Source of the DNA: Planctomycetota bacterium
GTDB taxonomy: Bacteria; Planctomycetota; Phycisphaerae; Phycisphaerales; UBA1924
Direction of reading: 5' to 3'
Length of the DNA stretch: 6,154 nt
Assembly (NCBI GenBank): GCA_023434205.1
Contig: JAEYTB010000150.1
Location: forward strand, 1 to 6,154
Numbering within the stretch: position 1 is the stretch's first letter; each line of letters begins with the position of its first letter. The position numbers and the translations under genes are program-made. The notes under the pieces were generated by a model. It was given only the letters and a program-made list of their open reading frames with translations, ran no database searches and was not told where the DNA came from. This document shows, one piece after another, positions 1-4,551 of the stretch.

Positions 1-44
1 TCCTGAAGGGTCTTGGTCGTCGTCGTTTCGCGGTTGCTGCTCAT
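1..44 (-). CDS. Start of an unknown protein, cut by the window edge
   Basis: Only the first 14 codons are inside the window (MSSNRETTTTKTLQ), running off the left edge. The start rests on an ATG at 44-42 preceded on the minus strand by AGGAG (complement of 51-55) with a 6-base spacer, a textbook ribosome-binding site. The Thr-rich polar N-terminus suggests a soluble protein with no signal peptide. No family can be assigned from so little. It lies 90 bases downstream of the 85-residue minus-strand gene, in the same direction, and could share its transcript, although a strong GC hairpin sits between them. Confidence 0.55.
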   Translation of the reverse strand, partial: MSSNRETTTTKTLQ

Positions 45-104
45 GGCTTGCTCCTGTGGTTGGCCGGTGCGTACCGCCGTCTGGCGCGGCGGCGAATCGC
101 CCCC

Positions 105-122
105 CGCGCGGTTCCCCGCGCG
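105..122 (-). terminator. GC hairpin with GNRA-type tetraloop between two minus-strand genes
   Basis: On the minus strand the sequence reads CGCGCGG-GGAA-CCGCGCG: a perfect 7-bp GC-only stem closed by a GGAA loop, which fits the stable GNRA tetraloop pattern. It begins 12 bases after the stop codon of the 85-residue gene. No U-tract follows, so it is not a classical intrinsic terminator. It could be a weak terminator, an mRNA 3'-end stabiliser or a processing boundary before the next gene. The stem is seen directly; the role is inferred. Confidence 0.4.
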
Positions 123-134
123 TGGGCGCAGCGT

Positions 135-392
135 TCAGCAGCCCGCGACCCGGTTGAGCTCCGCGAGCACCTCGTGGACCATCGAGTTGGTGGCGTTGGG
201 GCGGCCCTGCCGGTCGGTGCCGCAGACCACCTTGGCGACCTCGTACGCCTTGGCGTACCGCGCCTCGCGGCTCTCGTCGCGCTGGACCACGCAGAGGACG
301 CGGTCGCCGCTTGTGACCAGCGCGCCGCGTTCCAGGCGGCTCACCTCAACGTCCCCGTCCACCCCTTCGATGACGACCTGCTTGATGAACAT
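135..392 (-). CDS. Hypothetical 85-residue protein
   Basis: The protein starts MFIKQVVIEGVDGDVEV and ends NRVAGC. The ATG at 392-390 is preceded on the minus strand by AGGAG with a 9-base spacer, so I prefer it to an in-frame upstream ATG near 461 that lacks such a site. The first half alternates hydrophobic and charged residues (VVIEGVDGDVEVSRL, then ALVTSGDRVLCVVQRDE), suggesting a small beta-rich fold. The second half looks helical (ARYAKAYEVAKVV, then SMVHEVLAELNRV). Three cysteines are present, including the last residue, but there is no CxxC pair. I recognise no family. It is divergent from the helix-turn-helix gene at 670 and upstream of the partial gene at 44-1. It could be a phage or plasmid accessory protein. 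Confidence 0.6.
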   Translation of the reverse strand: MFIKQVVIEGVDGDVEVSRLERGALVTSGDRVLCVVQRDESREARYAKAYEVAKVVCGTDRQGRPNATNSMVHEVLAELNRVAGC

Positions 393-669
393 CGCTGCGT
401 TCTCCTGCCCGGGGCGGCTTCCCGTCGCGGGTGGGACATGACGCCCTCCGACCTGCCCCAAGGCAAGCCGTCGCGGCGCTCAATCCGCTGGAATCGCAGG
501 ACTTATCGATGTGTACGGACAACGGCTGGAAGCCGCCGGAACCCCGCCCCGTTGGCCCAGGAACGGGCACTCGCGGGGGGCGGCCGTGGGGGGGATACGC
601 GCCGCCGCCCCGCCACGGGCCAACGTCGCGGAACCGTGGGCAAGCGGGCGGCGGGACAAGGAGCGCCCC
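393..669. other. Divergent intergenic region, GC structure, no convincing gene
   Basis: This 277-base stretch separates the minus-strand gene starting at 392 from the plus-strand gene starting at 670. Open frames cross it on both strands, but none has a ribosome-binding site or recognisable protein. It holds a perfect 8-bp GC stem, GGGGCGGC at 577-584 against GCCGCCCC at 604-611, with a 19-base loop containing seven G (588-594). Closely spaced GGG runs follow at 638-640, 646-648 and 653-655, just before the AAGGAG ribosome-binding site at 658-663. These could structure the leader of the plus-strand transcript. I cannot identify a convincing promoter for either direction. Confidence 0.4.
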
Positions 670-1155
670 GTGGTGTCTAACCGAGACGACAACATCTACC
701 TTGACCAGCTCCACGCCAAGCAGCAGGACGCCGTGGTCGAGCTGCTCAACCAGCCGACGGTGCGCAAGGCGGCCGAGGCCGTGGGCGTCAACGAGAAGAC
801 CGTCCACCGCTGGCTCAAGGACCCGACCTTCAGCGCCGCGTACCGGGAGGCGCGGCGGATCGCGTTCCGGCAGGCGATGTCGCTCACGCAGCGGTACGCG
901 CCCATCGCGATCCAAACCCTGGCGAAGGTGATGACCGACGAGAAGGCCCCGGCGGGCTCGCGCGTCAGCGCCGCCGAGGCGATCCTCCGGTTCAGCAGGG
1001 ACTCCATCGAGCTCGACGACCTGGAGGAGCGCATCAGCGCCCTCGAAGCGCAGGCGCGCGGGGTGGTAGGCGGGAACGCCCCGCCGCCCCAGCTCCCGCC
1101 CGCGTCCCCCGACGCCCCGCCGCCAGAGGAGAACGAGCGAAGGGAGGCCGCGTGA
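670..1155 (+). CDS. Helix-turn-helix protein, phBC6A51 / small-terminase-like
   Basis: This 161-residue protein probably binds DNA. Residues about 18-51 form a homeodomain-like helix-turn-helix: QDAVVELLNQPTVRKAAEAV, then GVNEKTVHRWLKDPTF. An alanine- and arginine-rich helical middle follows (about 54-110), then an acidic coiled-coil-like segment (DDLEERISALEAQ, about 116-128) and a proline-rich disordered tail. This order, with the helix-turn-helix followed by AYREARRIAF, is typical of the phBC6A51-type proteins found in prophages and mobile DNA, often described as terminase-small-subunit-like. The start is GTG at 670 (or the adjacent GTG at 673), 6 or 9 bases after AAGGAG; upstream in-frame starts lack a site. 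Its stop overlaps the next start (GTGA), indicating translational coupling. No large terminase lies nearby, so a regulatory role is equally possible. Confidence 0.78.
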   Translation: MVSNRDDNIYLDQLHAKQQDAVVELLNQPTVRKAAEAVGVNEKTVHRWLKDPTFSAAYREARRIAFRQAMSLTQRYAPIAIQTLAKVMTDEKAPAGSRVSAAEAILRFSRDSIELDDLEERISALEAQARGVVGGNAPPPQLPPASPDAPPPEENERREAA

Positions 1156-1451
1156 GGAACCCCCGCCGCAGGCTGGACGCCATCGAGCAGGAGATCGGAC
1201 GCCGCGCCTCTCGCGACGCCCTGCAGGATTTGCGAACGCTCGGGCTGCGGATCATGGCCGACCCCGAGGCGCTGAACGCGAACCTGGAGCAGTTCCGGTT
1301 CATCTGCGAGCACGCCCGCGAGCGGGGCTACCCCAGGGAGCCGTGGCAGGAGACGGCGAGCCTGGCGTTCCGCCTGCCGCACGCGGAGGAGATGCTGCTC
1401 AGGACCACCGCCATCATCGAAAGGGCCACCCGGTGCGCCGCGCCCCTCTAG
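1152..1451 (+). CDS. Hypothetical 99-residue helical protein coupled to the helix-turn-helix gene
   Basis: The GTG start overlaps the upstream stop by 4 bases (GTGA), and GGGAGG lies 4 bases before it, so it is almost certainly translated with the helix-turn-helix gene. The protein opens MRNPRRRLDAIEQEIGRR, a basic amphipathic motif that recurs in the two zinc-ribbon genes downstream. The remainder looks entirely helical and charged (ALQDLRTLGLRIMADPEALN, ending TTAIIERATRCAAPL). Only two cysteines are present, not paired, so unlike its downstream neighbours it is not a zinc ribbon. I recognise no family. Its place suggests a partner of the DNA-binding protein or a small phage-module accessory protein. 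Confidence 0.7.
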   Translation: MRNPRRRLDAIEQEIGRRASRDALQDLRTLGLRIMADPEALNANLEQFRFICEHARERGYPREPWQETASLAFRLPHAEEMLLRTTAIIERATRCAAPL

Positions 1452-1575
1452 CCCCGCCCGGAGCTTTCCGCGCCCCGGTTTGGCCGCAGGCGCGTTTTAT
1501 CTCGCGGAACGGGACTGTCGCTGAGCGGTGCCCGGCGGCATGTCCGGACGCGGCGGGGCACGGAGGCACCAACCC

Positions 1576-1827
1576 ATGAGGCGGACGCTGCTGACCAGGG
1601 TGGGCCGGATCGAGGGGAACGCCCCCGAGCGCTGCCGCGCGTGCGGGGGGCTCATGGGACCGGAGCGCCGCTGGCCCTCCCTGCTCTTCCACTTCGAGGG
1701 GCGGTACTGCCGTGGGGACGGGACGGGCGTCGCCGAGGCCGACCTGGTGCCCTGCGGAGGGTGCGGGCGCTCTCGGGTGTCCGCGGACAAGATCATCGAG
1801 GGGATCGACCCCAGGACCGTGTTCTAG
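1576..1827 (+). CDS. Small zinc-ribbon protein, 83 residues
   Basis: The start is the ATG at 1576, 9 bases after GGAGG (1562-1566). Two earlier in-frame starts at 1528 and 1540 lack a site and would add an unlike tail. After a basic N-terminus (MRRTLLTRVGRIEGN) comes the knuckle C20-R-A-C23-G, then a 36-residue stretch with an extra Cys45, then the second knuckle C60-G-G-C63-G. Two CxxCG knuckles are the usual ligand set for one structural zinc ion. The N-terminal RVGRIE matches the pattern in the flanking small genes. It ends 9 bases before the next start. No specific function can be named; nucleic-acid or protein binding is the usual role of such ribbons. Confidence 0.68.
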   Translation: MRRTLLTRVGRIEGNAPERCRACGGLMGPERRWPSLLFHFEGRYCRGDGTGVAEADLVPCGGCGRSRVSADKIIEGIDPRTVF

Positions 1828-1836
1828 GGAGGGCCG

Positions 1837-2049
1837 ATGCGGTTTGACCGGCGGCTGGCCAGGCTTGAGCGGGACGCGGCGGACGCGGAGCCACGGCCCA
1901 CGTGCCCGGAGTGCGGCTGCAGGAGGGGGTCAGGGCAGCCGCAGCAGATCCGCGTGGTTTGGGAAGAGGAGGAGGACCCGGGGCCCGAGCGGTGTCCGGG
2001 GTGCGGGCGAGTCAGGGTGGTGCAGGTGGCGTTTGATGACGCGGGGTAA
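1837..2049 (+). CDS. Small zinc-ribbon protein, 70 residues
   Basis: The ATG at 1837 follows GGGAGGG (1827-1833) almost directly, in the short gap after the preceding stop, so the two ribbon genes are probably co-transcribed. The protein opens MRFDRRLARLERDAAD, again the basic R-L-x-x-[IL]-E motif, and has knuckles C23-P-E-C26-G-C and C53-P-G-C56-G separated by an acidic turn (WEEEEDPGPE). The order matches the previous gene (motif, knuckle, linker, knuckle), so the two look like diverged paralogues, though the linker is shorter here. No enzymatic residues are visible. It is the last gene of the cluster before the promoter-like block at 2053-2083. Confidence 0.66.
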   Translation: MRFDRRLARLERDAADAEPRPTCPECGCRRGSGQPQQIRVVWEEEEDPGPERCPGCGRVRVVQVAFDDAG

Positions 2050-2052
2050 GCA

Positions 2053-2083
2053 GCCAGCGGGTTTCACCGGCCGTTACACTGCC
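2053..2083 (+). promoter_or_regulatory. Promoter-like block before the membrane protein / SIR2 pair
   Basis: TACACT at 2075-2080 resembles a -10 hexamer and lies 22 bases before the ATG at 2103. The block matches the one before the protease gene (4499-4530): both have GCCAG, then GTTNCAYCGGC, then TAYACTGCC, with 17 of 23 identical bases from GTT to GCC. The -10-like element sits inside a dyad, CCGGC (2067-2071) and GCCGG (2081-2085). No good TTGACA-like -35 is present at normal spacing, so the sigma factor is unclear. Function is inferred from the conservation and position. Confidence 0.42.
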
Positions 2084-2102
2084 GGGGAAAGGGGGCTCCG
2101 CA

Positions 2103-2543
2103 ATGACCGATGTTCCTCCCGCCAGCACACCACAATCCGACGACTGGTCGCGCCCCGAAGCGGCGCGGCTGCTCAGTGATGCATGGGACCGGTCGCAGCA
2201 GATGGTGCTTGACGCCAGCAAGCAGGCGGCACTCTTGGCCACGATTCTGCTCGGCTTTGAAGCGCACCTTTCGCGAGCGGCCACCACACTTCCGACCATT
2301 GGAAAGGCCGCCGCGATACTCTTCGTGCTCTCAATCATGGCCTGCGCGGCGATGATCTGCGCCAACGCGTTGCAGCAGCAGAAGCACCTGTACGCGCTGA
2401 CTCACGGCATATCCCGACCCCCATCGCTCATTGAGGGGATTCGCCTCACGACTGGTCGTCGAAACTGGCCGATCGCCCTGGGGATCGTGCAGGTGCTGCT
2501 CATTGCCGCCGGCATCACTCTGTTCGCCATTCAGCTGATGTAA
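2103..2543 (+). CDS. Small multi-pass membrane protein, partner of the SIR2 gene
   Basis: The 146-residue protein has a soluble N-terminus of about 40 residues containing an amphipathic helix (RPEAARLLSDAWDRSQQMVL). A short hydrophobic stretch follows (about 42-52, AALLATILLGF), then two clear membrane helices at about 67-90 and 123-146; the second ends the protein. The loop between them (about 91-122) is polar and basic. The ATG at 2103 has a purine-rich AAAGGGGG site 7 bases upstream. It precedes the SIR2 gene by 29 bases, same strand, so the two are probably one operon. The topology recalls the small 2TM effectors of nucleotide-signalling defence systems (SLATT, PycTM), but I see no diagnostic motif. 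It could be a membrane effector, anchor, sensor or regulator of the SIR2 protein. Confidence 0.72.
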   Translation: MTDVPPASTPQSDDWSRPEAARLLSDAWDRSQQMVLDASKQAALLATILLGFEAHLSRAATTLPTIGKAAAILFVLSIMACAAMICANALQQQKHLYALTHGISRPPSLIEGIRLTTGRRNWPIALGIVQVLLIAAGITLFAIQLM

Positions 2544-2572
2544 GTCTTCCACGCCAGAGGCTCGAGACCACA

Positions 2573-3643
2573 ATGTCCGATGTCACATTCATCTTCGGTG
2601 CTGGTGCGTCCAAAGCCGGCGGCGCACCCCTCATGGCGGAGTTCTTCGACCGCGCCGAATCGCTCCGTCGCGCCGGCGATCTAGGCGGTGTCGAGGAGGA
2701 CTTCAAACTGGTCGCAGAGGCGCGCTGGGAGCTCCAGCGAACGGCTGCGAAGAGTTCGCTGGATCTCTACAACCTGGAGGGCGTGTTTGTCGCGTTGGAG
2801 ATGGCGCAGGTGCTTTCGGGCATTGGCTCACTCTCACCCGAGCGGTGCGAGGAAGCCGTCGCGGCGCTGAAGCGCCTCATCGCCAGCGTCCTTGAGAACA
2901 GCATGCCTATGAAGGTCAAAGAGGGTGGCGTGCTGCTGCCTGTAGACGGGTACTTCGGGTTCGCTCGTTCCTTGAAACAACTGCTGGCGAAGGACTCCAA
3001 GCGCCGGATTAGCCTGATCACCTTCAACTACGACATCGGACTAGAGCACGCCCTCCAGCATGAAGGAATTGGTTGGTCCTACGGGCTTCCGAGCTACACC
3101 CGCCTGGACGCACGGGTCGGACTGTACAAGCTGCATGGTTCCCTGAACTGGACCACGCCGAGGCAGAGCGGTGGCGAGATAGTGGTCGCACCATTGGACC
3201 CACCGCCGCAGCACGAAGTCACGCTGATGGCCCGGAACGGGCGATGCTGCCTGCCCGTGGCGCATCACCTCAAACGAGCGGCGCAGGGCAGAGAGACCGA
3301 GCCCATTCCGTTCCTCGTTCCCCCCACCGATAGCAAGCTTGAGTACCGCAAGCAGCTCGCCCCGGTATGGCGTGAAGCGTCGTCCCGCTTGGCGATGTCT
3401 TCATCGATCTTCGTCGTTGGTTTCTCACTGCCTCCGACCGACGTGTTCTTCCGCAACTTCTTCGCTGTTGGGTCCATCAGCCGGACGTTCATCGAACGAT
3501 TTGTGGTGATCGACCCCAGTGAGGAAGCCTCCCTCAGAATTCGAGACTTGGTAAGTCGGGATGTAGAGCGACGCTTCCAGTGGGAAAAGCGCGAATTCAT
3601 GCATGGGCTTGGGCTGATCGACCAGTTGCTGTCGCGCGCGTGA
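2573..3643 (+). CDS. SIR2-family NAD-dependent protein, probable defence NADase
   Basis: This 356-residue protein carries the hallmarks of the bacterial SIR2-like family. They are the nucleotide-binding start FIFGAGAS (residues 6-13), TFNYD (150-154) with Asn152, KLHGSLNW (187-193) with the catalytic-type His189, a VPP turn (249-251), the late Rossmann motif IFVVGFSLPPTD (279-290), and VVIDP (311-315). In characterised relatives (ThsA of Thoeris, DSR1, DSR2, SIR2-HerA) this domain hydrolyses NAD+ on phage infection and stops growth. Here it fills the whole protein, with no SLOG, NTPase or Argonaute domain attached. No CxxC zinc module of classical deacetylase sirtuins is visible, which argues against deacetylation. 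The ATG at 2573 has only a weak AGAGG site, 12 bases upstream. The upstream membrane protein is the natural partner. NAD hydrolysis is inferred from the family. Confidence 0.88.
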   Translation: MSDVTFIFGAGASKAGGAPLMAEFFDRAESLRRAGDLGGVEEDFKLVAEARWELQRTAAKSSLDLYNLEGVFVALEMAQVLSGIGSLSPERCEEAVAALKRLIASVLENSMPMKVKEGGVLLPVDGYFGFARSLKQLLAKDSKRRISLITFNYDIGLEHALQHEGIGWSYGLPSYTRLDARVGLYKLHGSLNWTTPRQSGGEIVVAPLDPPPQHEVTLMARNGRCCLPVAHHLKRAAQGRETEPIPFLVPPTDSKLEYRKQLAPVWREASSRLAMSSSIFVVGFSLPPTDVFFRNFFAVGSISRTFIERFVVIDPSEEASLRIRDLVSRDVERRFQWEKREFMHGLGLIDQLLSRA

Positions 3644-3654
3644 TGCCGCCCCAG

Positions 3655-3688
3655 CACAGTCCCGTTCCGCTGACAAGGCGGGTGTGCG
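3655..3688 (+). repeat. 3'-flanking repeat, copy 1 (after the SIR2 gene)
   Basis: The copy begins with CACAG (3655-3659), followed after 4 bases by GTTCCGCTGACAAGG and CGGGTGTGCG (3664-3688). It starts 12 bases after the SIR2 stop. The core contains a small hairpin, CCGC (3667-3670) with GCGG (3678-3681). It matches the copy at 6015-6048 in 22 of 25 core positions and shares GTTCCGCTGACA exactly with the copy at 4476. All three lie just 3' of plus-strand genes. Confidence 0.55.
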
Positions 3689-3708
3689 GAGTCGTGGGCT
3701 CATGGTGC

Positions 3709-3735
3709 GGTTGGTCGAGATGCCACCGACCAACC
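3709..3735. terminator. Inverted repeat between convergent genes
   Basis: A perfect 9-bp inverted repeat, GGTTGGTCG (3709-3717) and CGACCAACC (3727-3735), surrounds a 9-base loop. It lies 66 bases after the SIR2 stop and 100 bases after the stop of the convergent HNH-like gene, where a bidirectional terminator would be expected. There is no T-tract on either side, so termination is inferred only from stem and position; a protein-binding dyad is an alternative. Confidence 0.38.
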
Positions 3736-3835
3736 CGTGCGGCGCACTTGGCAGCGGCCCGAGGATGCCCAACGAGTCGAGCTCGCCCACATCGGGTGCT
3801 GGTAGGGCGTGAAAGCATTCGGGCTGCCGGTGAGG

Positions 3836-4111
3836 TCAGGCAACCGGCACTCGTCCTCTGGTGGAAATCATGAGCCGAGCGCATATGGGACACAGCACGC
3901 GACAGTTGTTCAACTCCGGCTTGCCTCCCGGACGCCAATCGGTAGCCGGATGAAACTCGTACTTGTCCTCGGGCAAATCGAACCTACGTGGACACCGGCC
4001 TCCCCAGATGGCATGGATCTCCTGTAGACCGGGGTGCGCCCGCCCACCGCCTTCACATCGACCACCAGCACGAGCCATCGCCTTCGCTTGCACTTCCTTT
4101 GAAAACTCCAT
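3836..4111 (-). CDS. HNH-nuclease-like protein with degenerate active site
   Basis: The 91-residue protein begins at the ATG at 4111-4109, with a strong GGAGG 6 bases upstream on the minus strand. Its layout is that of small HNH proteins: MEFSKEVQAKAMARAGGRCEG at the start, KYEFH (50-54), a GGKPELNNCRVLCPICARLM stretch (62-81), then a short tail. Family members usually read EFDH or EFHH, then GG...NC.VLC..CH. Here the position after His54 is Pro55 instead of the general-base His, and the residue after Cys77 is Ala78 instead of the metal-binding His. The first knuckle has Cys19 but Gly22 where a second Cys is common; Cys40, 74 and 77 remain. It is thus probably a non-cleaving relative or a decaying gene, although the reading frame is intact. 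It converges on the SIR2 gene and is divergent from the gene at 4251. Confidence 0.62.
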   Translation of the reverse strand: MEFSKEVQAKAMARAGGRCEGGGRAHPGLQEIHAIWGGRCPRRFDLPEDKYEFHPATDWRPGGKPELNNCRVLCPICARLMISTRGRVPVA

Positions 4112-4170
4112 GCCAATCCTCCATGATGCGGCGCAACGTGAACATAAGGCGAAAACGTCGCCGGCTGGCT

Positions 4171-4207
4171 TGTAGGATATTCTACATCGCAAACGATGGC
4201 GGACCAA
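4171..4207 (-). promoter_or_regulatory. Divergent regulatory region: two dyads and a minus-strand promoter candidate
   Basis: A 16-bp near-perfect palindrome, TGTAGGATATTCTACA (4171-4186, one mismatched pair), is followed by a second dyad, CATCG (4185-4189) and CGATG (4194-4198). On the minus strand TAGAAT (complement of 4179-4184) is a good -10 match, 17 bases from TTGGTC (complement of 4202-4207), a half-matching -35. This would drive the HNH-like gene starting at 4111. The palindrome covers the -10 and the second dyad lies in the spacer, which is where a repressor or autoregulator would bind. It may also serve the plus-strand gene at 4251. Binding is inferred. Confidence 0.42.
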
Positions 4208-4250
4208 CGTCCCGTGTTCAGGCTGTCGGTTGAAGCAAGGGGAGCGACGC

Positions 4251-4454
4251 ATGGCCGATACGACTACAACGTCCCCCACGGGCAACCCGTCGGAGCCGTC
4301 GAACAAGGGCCCGATGGATCGGCTGGGGCAGCCAGCGGAGAAGGACCCGGACCTGGTCGAGACGGAACTGGCGGGCGAGGCAGCCAGGAACGCGGGCCAA
4401 AGGCTGCGGGCCAAGGGGATCGACCCCAAAACCCGGAAGCCGCTGACGAACTAG
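4251..4454 (+). CDS. Hypothetical small hydrophilic protein, 67 residues
   Basis: The ATG at 4251 has AAGGGGAG (4237-4244) 6 bases upstream, a strong site; an in-frame start at 4230 lacks one. The protein has a Thr/Ser/Pro-rich, probably disordered N-terminus (MADTTTTSPTGNPSEPSNKG). A charged helical segment follows (DPDLVETELAGEAARNAGQR), then a basic tail ending DPKTRKPLTN. It has no cysteine, membrane helix or known motif. I recognise no family. It is divergent from the HNH-like gene, sharing the dyad-containing region, and is followed by a repeat copy and the protease promoter block, so it is probably transcribed alone. Confidence 0.6.
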   Translation: MADTTTTSPTGNPSEPSNKGPMDRLGQPAEKDPDLVETELAGEAARNAGQRLRAKGIDPKTRKPLTN

Positions 4455-4468
4455 CGGCCTGGGTCCTA

Positions 4469-4500
4469 CGCAGAGGTTCCGCTGACATGCCGGTGTATGC
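4469..4500 (+). repeat. 3'-flanking repeat, copy 2 (after the 67-residue gene)
   Basis: CGCAG (4469-4473) is followed after 2 bases by GTTCCGCTGACATG and CCGGTGTATGC (4476-4500). It lies 14 bases after the stop codon at 4454. The first 12 core bases are identical to copy 1; the later part is more diverged. The hairpin arms are kept as CCG (4479-4481) and CGG (4491-4493). Its 3' end touches the promoter-like block of the protease gene. Confidence 0.48.
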
Positions 4501-4530
4501 CAGAAGCGTTGCATCGGCTCGTATACTGCC
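4499..4530 (+). promoter_or_regulatory. Promoter-like block before the secreted protease gene
   Basis: TATACT at 4522-4527 matches the -10 consensus at five of six positions and lies 24 bases before the ATG at 4552. The surrounding sequence matches the block before the membrane-protein gene (2053-2083): GCCAG, GTTNCAYCGGC, TAYACTGCC. GGC and GCC flank the -10-like element in both, separated by 9 bases. No clear -35 is seen at 16-18 bases. Promoter activity is inferred. Confidence 0.5.
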
Positions 4531-4551
4531 CCCCTCTCCGGGAGGGTGACC

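Noticed and set aside
135..392. The N-terminus MFIKQVVIEG resembles the start of SMC proteins
   Set aside because: The likeness stops after about ten residues, there is no Walker A motif, and the protein has only 85 residues.
48..680. A long plus-strand frame across the 85-residue gene and the intergenic region
   Set aside because: It has no ribosome-binding site and a low-complexity Arg/Ala composition, and it conflicts with a better-supported minus-strand gene.
2573..3643. Classical protein-deacetylase sirtuin (CobB type)
   Set aside because: The structural zinc CxxC pairs are absent and the GFSLPPTD ending is typical of the SIR2-like defence-type family.
3664..3735. Integron attC site between the SIR2 and HNH-like genes
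   Set aside because: No pair of RYYYAAC and GTTRRRY core sites flanks the repeat, and no cassette structure or integrase is visible.
3767..3814. A 15-codon open frame (ATG to TGA) between the convergent genes
   Set aside because: It has no ribosome-binding site with proper spacing and is too short to separate from chance.
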